This document shows, piece after piece, positions 21,206 through 34,592 of a stretch of 64,000 nt of DNA (positions are counted from its first letter, which is position 1; the number at the start of each line of letters is the position of its first letter). The notes under the pieces were generated by a model, which made no database searches, had not been told where the DNA came from, and worked only from the letters and a program-made list of their open reading frames with translations. The stretch comes from Acanthosepion lycidas (Eukaryota > Mollusca > Cephalopoda > Sepiida > Sepiidae): positions 24,776,653-24,840,652 of the forward strand of contig OZ010578.1 in assembly GCA_963932145.1 (NCBI GenBank). Reading direction: 5' to 3'. Both the position numbers and the translations under genes were made by a program.

Positions 21206-22013
21206 ACTATTTAAGTAACGGATTAAAATCTCTATTTAAACATTACGTATGTATATACTCGATGGGCCGCCGAAAACGTCTTAACCCTACACACTTCCCA
21301 AAATCTGAATCAAAGGTAAGACATTGTAAGCACACCACGTCACCCTCGCCTAAGGTTTCCACCGATCGGTCAATGATCACTCTACATTGAATTCCAGTTC
21401 GTCGGTATGCACCGAAAACTAGAGAAGGGCGTGGTATAAGTTTACACCGTAACACGATGAAAAACAAATGTCACGTCGAAAAATAAGAAGGCGAATCCTG
21501 TTTCAAATATCAAGTTTTATTCAGCACTTCGCCTGCTTGTCCAGGTGGGTAGGTAGGTAATAGTTGGGACAACTCTTGCTATGGCAGTTTTTTCCCGACT
21601 AATATATCGCCTATTTATTCATCCTGATGTGGTGATTAGCAATACGAAATGGCGTCTTCGGAACCGTATGCCGTCTCCCGCCAAGAACAGATCAGAAACT
21701 GTCTCCGGTAACAAGATATGACTGTTAATATAGACCAGGACCCAGATATACCCTATTTCTTGATTTGTTGCCACTTCATCTACAAAATAACCCTAATTCA
21801 CACCTTTACTTCCGCGTTAACCTTCGGTTAAATAGGGTGCCGCTTAGAAAACCGAACTTAAAAAGGACCCATCAGCTGATCTATCAATCAGAAACATTTG
21901 AGATCAAACTAAAACCAACTGTTCCCTTTCTATGTAGGTGTTCATATTATCTGAAGAATCTCGAGTAGAAAGCCATCTTAATTTGGTCAAAGGATTTTCA
22001 GAACACGCTCACA

Positions 22014-22043
22014 CGCGCGTGTGTGCGCGCGCACACACACACA

Positions 22044-22121
<78 letters not shown>
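22014..22121. repeat. (GT/CG)(AC)n(AT)n compound microsatellite
   Basis: Alternating purine-pyrimidine tract over 100 bases, 460 bases upstream of the transporter's first coding exon. It could form Z-DNA or cruciforms (inference). Confidence 0.95.
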
Positions 22122-22122
<1 letters not shown>

Positions 22123-22581
22123 CCTGTCTGGAAAGAGCAGGGATCCGTCAGGCTATCTTGCCCAAGAAACATTGCTGCGATTGCAGACATGTGGTGCCCC
22201 TTCCACGCAAAGGGGTTACGGGATTCGTGATCGTGATATAATTAATACTCTTGTGAATATATATATGCACAATTCTTATTTGAGAAAGGCGAGTCATAAT
22301 ATGTTCCTTAAATCGGTACAAAAATTCGTGAAGCATTACATTTAATCAACATTATAAACATTATAACTTTGGCAAATTTGAGTCCATTTTCGTGGATTTA
22401 ATTTAATGTGTGTTTGTGTGTCTGTCAGAGAGAGAGAGAGAAAGAGAGAGATAGGGAGCGGGAGAGAGAGGAAATATATTTTTATTTGAGAAATCTGGTT
22501 ATTTTGCGAAGCATTTAATCATTTCATCAACTTTGGAACTTTGGTAAATTTAAATCCATAAGTGTTTCTTCTTTTTTTAGA

Positions 22582-22849
22582 ATGGAACTGACAAATACAA
22601 GTATCCCTGAAGGGCAAACAAAGGAAATGGAATCAGAAGCAGAACCTGACGATGGAAACGCCCTCCTTATTCCTGATGGCGGTTGGGGTTGGGTTGTTTG
22701 CTTTGCCGGATTCATGATTAATTTTACAATTAGAGGATTGACTGCCTCAAATGGAATTATCCTCCTTGGACTGAGTGAACTTTATGATGTTTCTATTTCA
22801 AAAACAGCCATGGTGGGTTCTATTTTCGACGGAATCAAAGCATGCGTTG
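22582..22849 (+). CDS. SLC16-like gene, coding exon 1
   Basis: Encodes the acidic N terminus ([20 protein letters not shown]), [13 protein letters not shown] and membrane segment 1 through [18 protein letters not shown]. It begins one base after TTTTTTTAG, an acceptor, and ends in phase 1 at GTAAGT. The relic at 2813-3080 (-) has the same length and acceptor. Confidence 0.92.
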
Positions 22850-24871
22850 GTAAGTTTGCAAACTGGCTAATGTATAAAAGACTGTATCGTTAAAAGAAAG
22901 AAAGTTGCCTTCCTGAGACAATTCTGTTCATGACTTGAATATTTGTTTCATTAACCAGGTCCATTTGTGTTGCTTCTAATGATGTTTAATGCAAGCCATC
23001 GACAAGTTATCATTTGCGGAGGATTCCTTTCTGCTGTGTCAACCGTTGGATGTTTTTTTGTTGATCAAGTTGAAGTTCTTTATGTTACGTATGGAATTCT
23101 CTCAGGTAAGAAGAAGCAAATATTTTTAGTAAATTGTTACCAATACTTACTTTTACTTCCTTATTATTTTATACTTGTTTTGTTGTCATATGATTAGATT
23201 TGGTTGCTGTCAGACAAGTAGAAGCAAGTCTTCTGTTTGCTCCAACACTTTCCTCAGTATTTTTTTTTTTACTTTTTTCTCTTTTTTGGATTTGCATTTT
23301 CGGATGTCAAAGATATACATTCGTCGGCCACTTTATATCGAGATGGGCTCCATGTTGCCTTTAGAAGAACCTGAATTCTTCGATTCGACGAAGTTCTAGA
23401 AGTAACCTTTCGAATTTTTCGAAATCATGTTATTATTAGTTTTTCTAAGTTGATTGGCTGCACGTCCAATTTTAGGAGGGTACTGGGAGTGAAAGCGAAT
23501 GAGAAAACATTAGTGAAGAGAAAAGACATATTTCAGAAAATGGACAGATTTCAGAAAATCAGAAGATGGCGATTGACGTTGCATTTCAATTTTTTGAAGA
23601 TTGTAAGCGTCAGTTAAGCAAGAAACCGGAAGCGAGTTCCACAGTTGAAAATGCGAGTAAATAAACTATTAGAATAGAAGCTACGGTTACATGTCGCTAA
23701 TTCATCAGTAAAACAATGAGACCTAAATGCCAATCTAGTAGTACGCTTACATTCATCATGCTTCCTATATAGAGTCTAGCTTCTAATATTTTCCCTTATT
23801 GCTTCATTTAATCCACTTTCACTTATCCTAACTTAATGTAGTTCTGGTTTACATTAGAGCTCATTATTACTTGTTATTATTGTAGGTCAGTTCTTTTCGT
23901 TGTCTCGTGTTCTATATTGTGTAGCATGAGCATTGAACATTTAGTGATTCAGATCGCCATTTTAGAGATTTAATAGATTCTCCTATCACTGAAATTAAAC
24001 TCATCTACACTTCGTAGAAGTCTCTTAATACGTTTATTGTATTCAGAGAATATCAAACGTATTCATCTAAGTGATATTTCTGTAGAATGATTATTTCAAT
24101 CCTGGATTCACAATGTTAAGCAATTTTGATTTTACAAAATATAAAGCTTTAGTATAAATATTCACGTTATGAATGGAAATGAATTTTCAGCTAATAATAA
24201 TAATTATAATTATAAATTATTATTGTTATTATTAATAGTAGCCATTGTTGCAATATTTGTAGCATTAGTAGGAGCAATATTTGCTATAATGGTGGCGTGA
24301 TGATGAAGCCAATATTGAAACACATGGCTTGTCAACAAAATAATAATATATAGAGATCGATTATAAAATGTCGATTAATCGATCTGAAATGAACCAGATG
24401 GTAAACATTAATAACGAAATCAATAATGAGACACATGGATTGTCAACAAAAGAATAATATACAAGGATCAATTATAAAATATCAATTAATCAAACTGAAT
24501 TAAAGAACTGAAGCAGATGGTAAAAATTAATAAAGAAATCAAGAGGCATGAATTTATTTCTTTTTTTTATAAAAATAAAAAAGAATAAAAATTGATTATA
24601 AAATATAAAGCGGAAATGTTCAACTGATGTCAGATAACTTGTTTGATAATTTTGTGAAGACTATTTCTGTGATGCTGTCTTCTCCCATTTCGGTTTGGCT
24701 GAAAGGGTATATAAATACTTCTCAGTTAAGTAAGGTTAAAAAATGCTCAATTCAGTGAATCAAGGAGATTTTGAGTGATTCATTGTGGATGACAAGGAAT
24801 ACAGTTCAAGTGAGCAGAACCTTTTGTAGCAGTGATTCTGCCTCCTGCCATTTCTACTTAGAAGGCCAGAC

Positions 24872-24912
<41 letters not shown>

Positions 24913-25738
24913 CATCTGGCCTTCTAAGTATCATGGACTTGATAAGGCACCGAGGGTGTTGAAACAAAATGGCTATTTTTGTAGTGATTTTATAACATAT
25001 TTATGTTATAAATTTTTTTTTAAATAAATAATTATATATGTATATAACAGATGGACTGTTTCGTTGTATCACAGCTCATGAATGTGGCTAACCATCCCAT
25101 TGGAGATCGAAACTTGACCGATTTGGCATCAGTCAGAGATTCTACAAGCAACAAGCAGAAGGGAAATTTTAATGTTTTTACTATGCGGAAGACGTCAGTA
25201 GCTAGGAGAGCTCAATTCGAGTAGAAGAGCATTGTATTGCCAACAGCAGCCACTGTTTATAAAAGCACCCCTTAGTTTGTAACCATGGCTTTCACGCTTT
25301 TGTGATCATCAGACAAACTGGTGCATTTTTAAAAAAATGGATTTATTTATGCGTATTTGTGCTTGATGTTTTGTGTTCGGTGGAGGGGGAATTATCTTTT
25401 GTGTTTGTTTGGAATGAAACTCTAACATACGTAGAACGCATGGTTGTGTGTCTGAGCTTATTTATAAGGGTGTGCTTGTACAAACTAAAATGCATAAACC
25501 TGTATGTATGTGCGTCTATATATATGAGAGTATCATCCCAAACAAACACAGAATATAACCCACCTCTACCACACGCAAATAATCAAATAAAAATAAGCAT
25601 AAATGGATCCATTTTTTTAAAAAATGAACCAGTTTGCCTGATCATCGCAAAAGCGTGAAAGTCAGGTTTACAAACTAATATCCATACAACTGAATATGTT
25701 AGCACTATCATAGATATTAAAAACTTTCCAATAAGTAC

Positions 25739-25804
<66 letters not shown>

Positions 25805-25876
25805 GTTGGTGCAAAAATAATTTCGTTTTCTCACATAGTAACATATGTTACAAAACGAAATTATTTTTGCACCAAC

Positions 25877-25947
<71 letters not shown>

Positions 25948-26118
25948 CAGCTGAGTAAGTTTTAAAATGCTCGATTCAGTGAGTTAAGTCGAAGTGGATT
26001 TTGAGTAATACATTGGGAAGACAATGTATCCGTTTCAAGTGAGCAGAACCTTTTATTGTAGTATCCATTGGAATGATTCTGTCTTCTACCATTTACATTT
26101 AGAAGGCCAGAGTGCGTC

Positions 26119-26196
<78 letters not shown>

Positions 26197-26793
26197 TGCA
26201 TCATGTGGGTATAGTCAAACTAGCACTGCTATGTACCAACTATCCTCAGCTGAAGACTGTCTGGAAATGGCGTTCTTTTTTAATTTTGTTTAGATAGCGG
26301 TGGTTCAGATAATGAGTCTGGGTTGATGACCCGGAGACAGGCCAGAGTTGGGGGTTTATTTATGTAAATGAATTTAGGTTCCTGCTAGCGGATTATACTG
26401 TTAGGTGGGGGATTTAATACACACATACAAACACATACATATGTATACATATATATGCGTGCATACACACATATACTCATATATATACATACGAGGCTGG
26501 CATCCCGCTCTCACCTCTTCACTGTCGAAACTTCTAAATGTAGCCGTCTCTTCTACTCTAATAGCTTCATGTCTCTCTCACCTCTCGCCTGTGGAACTCC
26601 CTTCCCTATTCCTGTTTCCCTGTGAGCTATAATCTCCAGCTATTCAAGTGTAATGTCAATCGACATCTCCAGTTGCCTTGATCTATCCACTACCCTCGTC
26701 CTTTCTTCTATCACTCCTATCTGATCTTGCTCTAAATTTTCTGTAACCCCTTGCGTCCTAGTGGCTTCCCGCCTTGCTTGGGGTGAAATGCTT

Positions 26794-26855
<62 letters not shown>

Positions 26856-29800
26856 CATACATATACACACCATCCCATTCCAACATTAAGGTTCGGTTAT
26901 AATATTAGAAATGCCAAGCTGTATCCAAAATTCTTTAAGGGGAAGATTTTCAAGTAAAAATTTAATCAGAGGGAGTTTTATCAATTGAGGGACTGTTATT
27001 TTTGGTAGTTAGTGAGTGACTGTAAGAGCTATATTCATATATGAGGTTGGACCTGCTTCTATGTCTACATTTTAATACTGGTTCTCTCCTTTGGTTTAAT
27101 AGATTGTATTGATCATTGTATTTAATTATTCTAATTTTTTCCTCTAAAAATAGCCTGCATCTATCTCTAAAACTATTAGGGGTTTGTGCGAAACCTATAA
27201 TTTGCCAATCTATCTGCGGGTTTAGACCTTTTCCTTCAATTCCCAAAATTCATATATTCCCAAAATTTCCAAATATATAGATTATAGCAAGATTTTTTCT
27301 TACGGTATCAGTCAGATACAAATACGTTCACGGGTAAGAAATTCTGAGCATTTTAATAAATCTTTCCGCAATTATGTAACATGCTTCCTTCTCAAAACTG
27401 ACACAAACATATGATGTGTGGTAACGTGTATATATTTTCTTTTTCTACATATCTACGTTCATGCATACAGATAATCATATTACATTATACACCTACTGGT
27501 TACTTAATAAAATACACGTGAACATATGCACTTTCATACAAATTTCTAACCAATCAATGACGTTGCAGGAATTTAATGGATATAGACATTTAAATATGGT
27601 CATGACGATCTGCTCAATCTCATTTTAGATATTATTATGAGAAAGAAAGTTGGTTCAAGTGACTTTGAAGAAACGGGTGTGCCTGAGGAATTCAAAAAGG
27701 GTACCATGTATACATGTTTAAAAGTTGAATAAGATTAAAAATGCTTTATTTAGGTAGCCAAATCAAAATCCTGACAAGTGGAACATAGTAGAAAGCATGT
27801 GTTATCGTTTCAGTAAGCAGATGTTTTTGTGATAATATCAATCAATAAAAAATACGTTCATGCGAACCAAATGTTGTCCCGTCAAGGCTGAAAGCATTTC
27901 TTCATATATAACACATTTTTCTGTTAGAAAGGAAATCTATACATTATTTTAACATGATGTACACCCTGTACAAGACCTAAGAGCCACTTGTAGTAGAGGT
28001 TTACAGAGTAAGAGGTAGAGTTTATGCGCATATGTGGGAAGATAAATTCAAACTCTAAATTTTAACAGATTAAGTTTGTAGTGATCGTAGAATCATCTTC
28101 TTCGGAGCCGGTTTCATAAACAAACGGTTCGTGGGAAGAAGCTGTTTACCAATGGAATACGAAGGGAATGAAGGGTTTTTTTTTGGTGGGGAGGTTGTTT
28201 TTTTTTGTTTTTTTTTTTTGCTACAATGTACATTGCCTGAAATTTAGTAGCCGTGAAGGTTAGCATTAGTGGAACTGAGGAATGTGGCTCATCTGAAGAA
28301 TTTCCATTCAAATAGCGAGAGACTTGCTAGGTTTCATCTGCGGGAAAGGAGATGTATGGTAGAACATAATTCATCCCCAACATCGCCGCATAGACGCTTT
28401 TAGACTCTATCGATACTGGAAAGTGAAGACTGGACAGCTCCTGATCATATGGGTCAGCAGTACCCCATATTTGACCTGATTTGGCTCTTGTAAATGTAGA
28501 TGATAGCAGGAGGAGTCTAGGATTTTTCATTTAAAGCACTGGTTATATAATTTTGCTAAGATCGGATATAACTCGGGATTTTATTTGCACCAATAAACTT
28601 CTTAGGGTCAAGTCTTGAGACCTCTAGTGCTGTAATAAAAATATTGTTGAGATTGTTCAAAGTGAGACAGCGGATGTCGAGAAGAGGAAATCAGCTAATG
28701 TTCAGTTCGAATCAATGATCGTGACGAAGAGCTTCGCTTTATCTGATGAGGAGGACATTACCTGGAGGCCATTTATAAACACCGATGCTTTGTCTCTATT
28801 TAGAATATGGTTGGAGATCTTCCACAACACTCGGGATCCAAACTGTTTGCCTTCGATCTTGGTCTGACCTGATTGTGCATAGCTACGCTTTACATTTTCT
28901 AGAACTTTCATGCAATCATTGCAGGCAATTCTGTTTGCAGTAAGTGATAGAAATTATAGCAGTGGTTATAGTGATCTATGGCTGTAGCACATTCGGGATG
29001 AATTGCTGCTGTCTGCTAATTTTTTTTTGTTGTTTTGTTTTTTTTTTTTTGTTTTTTTTTTTGCTGGAATTCTTTCTGGGGTCTAAAACACATCATTCCA
29101 GAAAGGCTTGATTCCAGACGAGAGCATGAGTTCATTTGGAAGAATGAATATTTCTATTTATTATACATATCTGTGTACATGTGTAAATGTAGCAACATAT
29201 AAAGATTTTAATATTATTCTATTCGATAGAGGACCAATAAATCTGTAGCCTGAAACGTGGGTATTAGTTGATATTTAATTTGAAATTTTCATTGTATAAT
29301 ATTCGATCGATGTGAATTACATCTACCACTGAAATAAGTGCATTAAAAAGGAAATAGTTATATTAATTATAAAAAGTAAAGCTAAAACGTTCAACGAATT
29401 CTATGACATCGTTTTTGATATTCCAACGAGAATTACAATGATTCTGTCTGTCTGTCTCTGTGATATCGCTTCCTTCATTTATGAGGACCAATGTTTATAA
29501 ATATTTGGTAGATGAATAAGGTGAGGAATGCTTGATTTAGGGAACTAAATCGAAGTAACATTTTGTGGAAGACAGGTGTTATCTTTCAAGTAAGCAACAA
29601 TTTGGTTACAGTATCAATCAAAATCTAGCATAGACACAAATGTAAATGTCTAGAAAGTGTTTTAACAGATCACGAAAGTGCGATACAGAAATCCGAAGAC
29701 GCATTAGAATAGTGAATGTTGTCTTCTTAAAGCTAAGCAAAATATTAAGAAACAGAAAAACTTCCTTACTTGTCTGTTATGGGTTATCGGTCTTCCTATA

Positions 29801-31421
29801 TGGCAGTGAATGCTGGACAGATGAAGAAAATACTTAAGACAACAAGAATATCGCGGACCGAACATCTGAGCAACGATGCAATTTTAGAGAAAATGGAAAC
29901 AAAACAGACACTTAACATCAGAAAGTGCCAGCTGAAATTTTTTAGGGTACATAATGAGGAAAAGCACCTTGGAAAATTTGACACTCACAGGGACATAACA
30001 GAGGAAAACAGCGCATAGCCTACCCAATGAGCTTGTGAAAATTGGTGTTAGACTTGGGACAATAAAAATGTCGTTCTACAGAAGAATGATGAGGATACAA
30101 TGGACTGAACATGTGAGCAATGACAGAAGTTTTGAAGAACTTGGAAACAAAACGGAAACTAATACTTAAAACCAGGACGAGAGTTGAGGTTTATGAAGAG
30201 CCATGATCGTCAATGTCCTAAAATATGAAACACGAAGTCACAAAATTCATTGAATAGGTTTACTTATAATCCATATAACTATTTGGGTTGTTAATATCTA
30301 CAAATTTTCATCATACTTTTTATCAGATTTCATTGTTAGTTAGTGGACATATTGGTTTGTATATAAAGACTAAGTAACTAAAATTGTGCAATAGTTGAAG
30401 TCTCTTTCGGTACAATGAGATATGCCCTTTTTGTCATTAGATCTGGAGCTGTGGACGCGACGTCCGTTACTGCTGACGACCCAATAAAAGAAAGGAAAGC
30501 CTTCATGGCGTAAGTCAGAGAAGAGAGAAAAATGAGAGAGACGGGAGATCGTTATTCATTTTTATACGTTCACGCAAGTGGTTAGGATGTAGACTGACAT
30601 CATATCGATTTTTGTTCAAGGATTTTCAAACTTCTGCTAAAGGTCCACAGAAATATGAAAATTCTGTATTCTATGATGGCATGTGGTGTCTCCTTCAAAT
30701 TTGATGTTAAATATTCGAAACATCACCTTTTGCCTGAACACAATCATAAGCGATTGAATTATGTAAGCCAGAGAAAAATTCGGGTTGTGATTATAAAAGA
30801 AAATACCTTTTCATTGTAATCCAAAGATGTCTACTGAAACAAAGAATTCTCTAGATTTTTTTCATAAATAGAAAAAATGTAAGATTTTCTGGATATATTT
30901 TTAATAACTACCCATTTGTTCATTGATTCTTCCGTTTTCTAACTTAATAACATTTCTCATTCGTTCTTTCAGGCGGTTTTTCTGGAATAGCATATTTTGC
31001 CGGCAACACCATCGTTGGATCTTATTTTAACAAGAAACGGACTTTGGCTGTGGGAATTTCTCAAAGTGGAAGTGGATTAGGTGCATTTGCTCTTAATTAT
31101 TTATTAGAACAGAGCATTACCTTTTATGGTATGAGGAGAACATTTTTATTAATAGGTGGATTGTTTTTAAACTTTGTTGTCTATGGCGCGTTGTGTCGGC
31201 CGTTTAAGACCGCCAACATGAAGAATAAGAAAAAGGAAAGTAAGTGTATTTCCTAGATTATAATTTACAAAGAACTTAGTTGTTTGTAAACAGAACTTTA
31301 AAAATGAATCTGACTTTATAAAAATGATAATCTTTAAACTTTCGGTGTAAAAGAAGAAGATACAACACCCATTGATTTGATAGAAGAATGTTTTCACTGA
31401 AAAGAATTGTGATTGATAAAG

Positions 31422-31519
<98 letters not shown>

Positions 31520-32098
31520 CTTTAAACAATATTTTTAGTGGATACATATATTTGAGTATAGGCTATATTTATTAAACAGCATATCTAGTGTCGTCTGATT
31601 ATTCGAGAAAGCTTATTAGAAAAATATGTGCTCTCTGGCAAGATTCGAACTTGCGTCCCTCTGGGCAGAGGGAAACCAACTCGGTCGCTTAAAGTCTAGA
31701 ATTTTATAGAAAAGTATCGAATTTTATATACATCACATAACATCGCTTCCTCAGTGGTCGGCAGTAATTGACAAAGTACAGAATGAAGGAAAAGATTTTC
31801 CGTGAGAGATTAAGTTAGGTGTTCATCATTTATTATACTGGACGATAATATTACATTACATTTATTTTCTGATAGAAAATGTTAGATACAATGTCTCTTA
31901 TCTTCAGAAATACAATTGAAATATACAGAAACGCTTCAACCAGAAATGAATTTAGCATTTGAGCACGACGAGAAGGCGGCTGAAAATAATGAAAAGACAA
32001 ATGTAAATATCAATGTATTTTTCTTTCTTTATATTCTTCTTCCTTTAACATTTTATAAAAAACTTTTTATGGAAAAATAGTTTCAAGTTCATAAACAC

Positions 32099-32137
<39 letters not shown>

Positions 32138-34287
32138 GGTTAACTTCTACAAGAATGGGAAATTATAACCAAGAATGATGCTAGGGAAGCTCTAACAAAA
32201 ATGGGAATCCAAATAAAATCACATGGTACTCAATTTGGGGTTCTTTCATCTGTCATAAATCCATAAAACCAATGCACAAACTTTATCAATGTTAATTAAG
32301 TCCAATGAAGTCTTAGGATGGATCACTGAAGATATTACATATCTCCTACTAAAAACGACTGAAAGATATGATCCAAAGAATTATAGAGCAATAACATATC
32401 TGTCCACCACATATAAATTGTTTACGTCTGTCCTGACGAACTGCACTTACTATTTCCCCGATGAAAACAACATTCTACCCTTGGAAGAGAAGAGATGCTG
32501 GAGAAGTTCATATGGTTGCAAAATTCAACTATTGATAAACAAAATGATCCTGGTACATTGCAGGAAAAGAGGTAGAAATCTTAGCACAGTATGTATTGAT
32601 TACTGTGAAGCCTTTGATAGTAATGCCACACTCTTGGGTCATTAAGGCTTTGGAAGTATAAAAACTCTCCTCGGTGACAGTAAAATATTTTATACACAGC
32701 ATGGGAATGTGGAAAACCATATCATACTTAAATCACACCAAAAGTACTGACATTTTCAACCACATGAATATCCGACGAGGAATTTTTCAAGGGGGCCCCA
32801 TATTACCCTTTCTGTTTTGTCTGTCCTTAATTCACCCTTTCACATGAACTAAACAATAAAAATCACAAAATAATCACCTAATCTACAGGGAGGATCTTAG
32901 CCAAAGACGACAATGAGTTGAAGGTTCTCCTCAATGCTCTAAAATGTTTCAGTGACGACATCGGCATGGATTTCGAGTTGGATAAATACGCACAAGTAAC
33001 ATTTAAGAAAGGAAAATTACATAAACACACTCAATAGATTTAGGTTTAGTCACAAAGATTAGGGAATTGCAGCAAGAAGAACCGTAAAGATATTAGAATT
33101 AGAATCCTTAGCGAAGGAGATAGAATACAGCAAACCCAAATGAACGAGAACGTAAGAAAAGAATAATACAAACGTGTGCGTCTGAATACCAAGTTGAATT
33201 CACAAAACAGAATAACAGCCATAAAAACATTGGCTGTACCTGTGGTGAAATACAGTTTCAATATCCTTAACAGGATCATAGCTGACATTAAGCGAATGGA
33301 CGCCAAAACGAGAAAGCTTCTCACTTGCCATCGCATGCATCATCCAAAGGATGATTTTGATCGTCTCTATGTTTCCAAATCTGAAGGAGACAGAGGATTA
33401 GTTCAACTAGAACTATTTTACAAAACTAATACAAAAGACCTTGAAAAATATCTGGAAACTGCAGAAGACTGGATGTTGATATATGACAAAGAACATGAAA
33501 GTAATAAGAAACTTTAGTTAGTAAAAAAGATTTCAAGTGGGTGAATAAGAGCAAGGAGAGCATAATACACCTAGTGCAGTAGCAAAAACTTTAAAAAGAA
33601 AACAAAAGCAAATACAATGTACAAGAAAATAACCTATTCATGGTCAATACTGTACTAAACAAGATGATGTAGACAAACCCGTACCCATCAGTGGCTACGT
33701 AGTGTAGGTTTAAAATTGAAACCGAAGGATTAATTCTTGTACAGGTTCAATGCTTCCGAGGTAGAAATTACAAGCACACATACTGAAAAATTGCGTTAGT
33801 CCAAAATGCATATTATGTGATAAATATCCAGAAACAATTGACCCTCTTATATCATGTTGCACGTTATTGGCACCCACTGAATATAAAACCCGGCATGATG
33901 GAGTGAGCGAATAACTGTATTGGAAAATCTGAAACTTTTACGGAAAGCAAACTGCAAGAAATTGGTATGAACTCCAACCAGTTGCAGAGATAGGGCCTGT
34001 AACAATTATATGGGACTTTGCAATACACACAGACAGAAAAATCAAAGCTAATCGCCAAACATCGTGATCATAGACCCCAAAAGCAAAATGTGCTTTTTAT
34101 TGAAATAACATTCCTTGCATACTGTAATATATCTTTGAAAGTCTATCAAAATACATTGACTTTGAAATCGAAATCTCAAAAGTGATCTTAGATTCTTTTC
34201 GATTGAACATATCGTGGTGCCATTTCTAAACTTAGGTCTCTGGTTAGGACCCGGAAAGAAATGAGTAGACACCAAAAATAAAAGCCA

Positions 34288-34351
<64 letters not shown>

Positions 34352-34537
34352 TATGTAAAACGCAATCTTCTAACTCGGTCTTCAATCAGCACCTGAAGAC
34401 ATTTTTATGTTTAACATTCTTTTTATAGATACAAATAAAACAAATGGTCTGTTTATAATAAACAATATTAAACAACATTTACCGGCCTGAATATCCGAGA
34501 AATTTTCACAGAATAATTTTCGGACTTTGTATATTTC

Positions 34538-34592
<55 letters not shown>

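Noticed and set aside
31625-31700. A functional tRNA gene
   Set aside because: The T-arm is good, but no 7-bp acceptor stem or standard anticodon arm closes, and tRNA-like relatives occur inside repeats at 20.8-21.2 kb.
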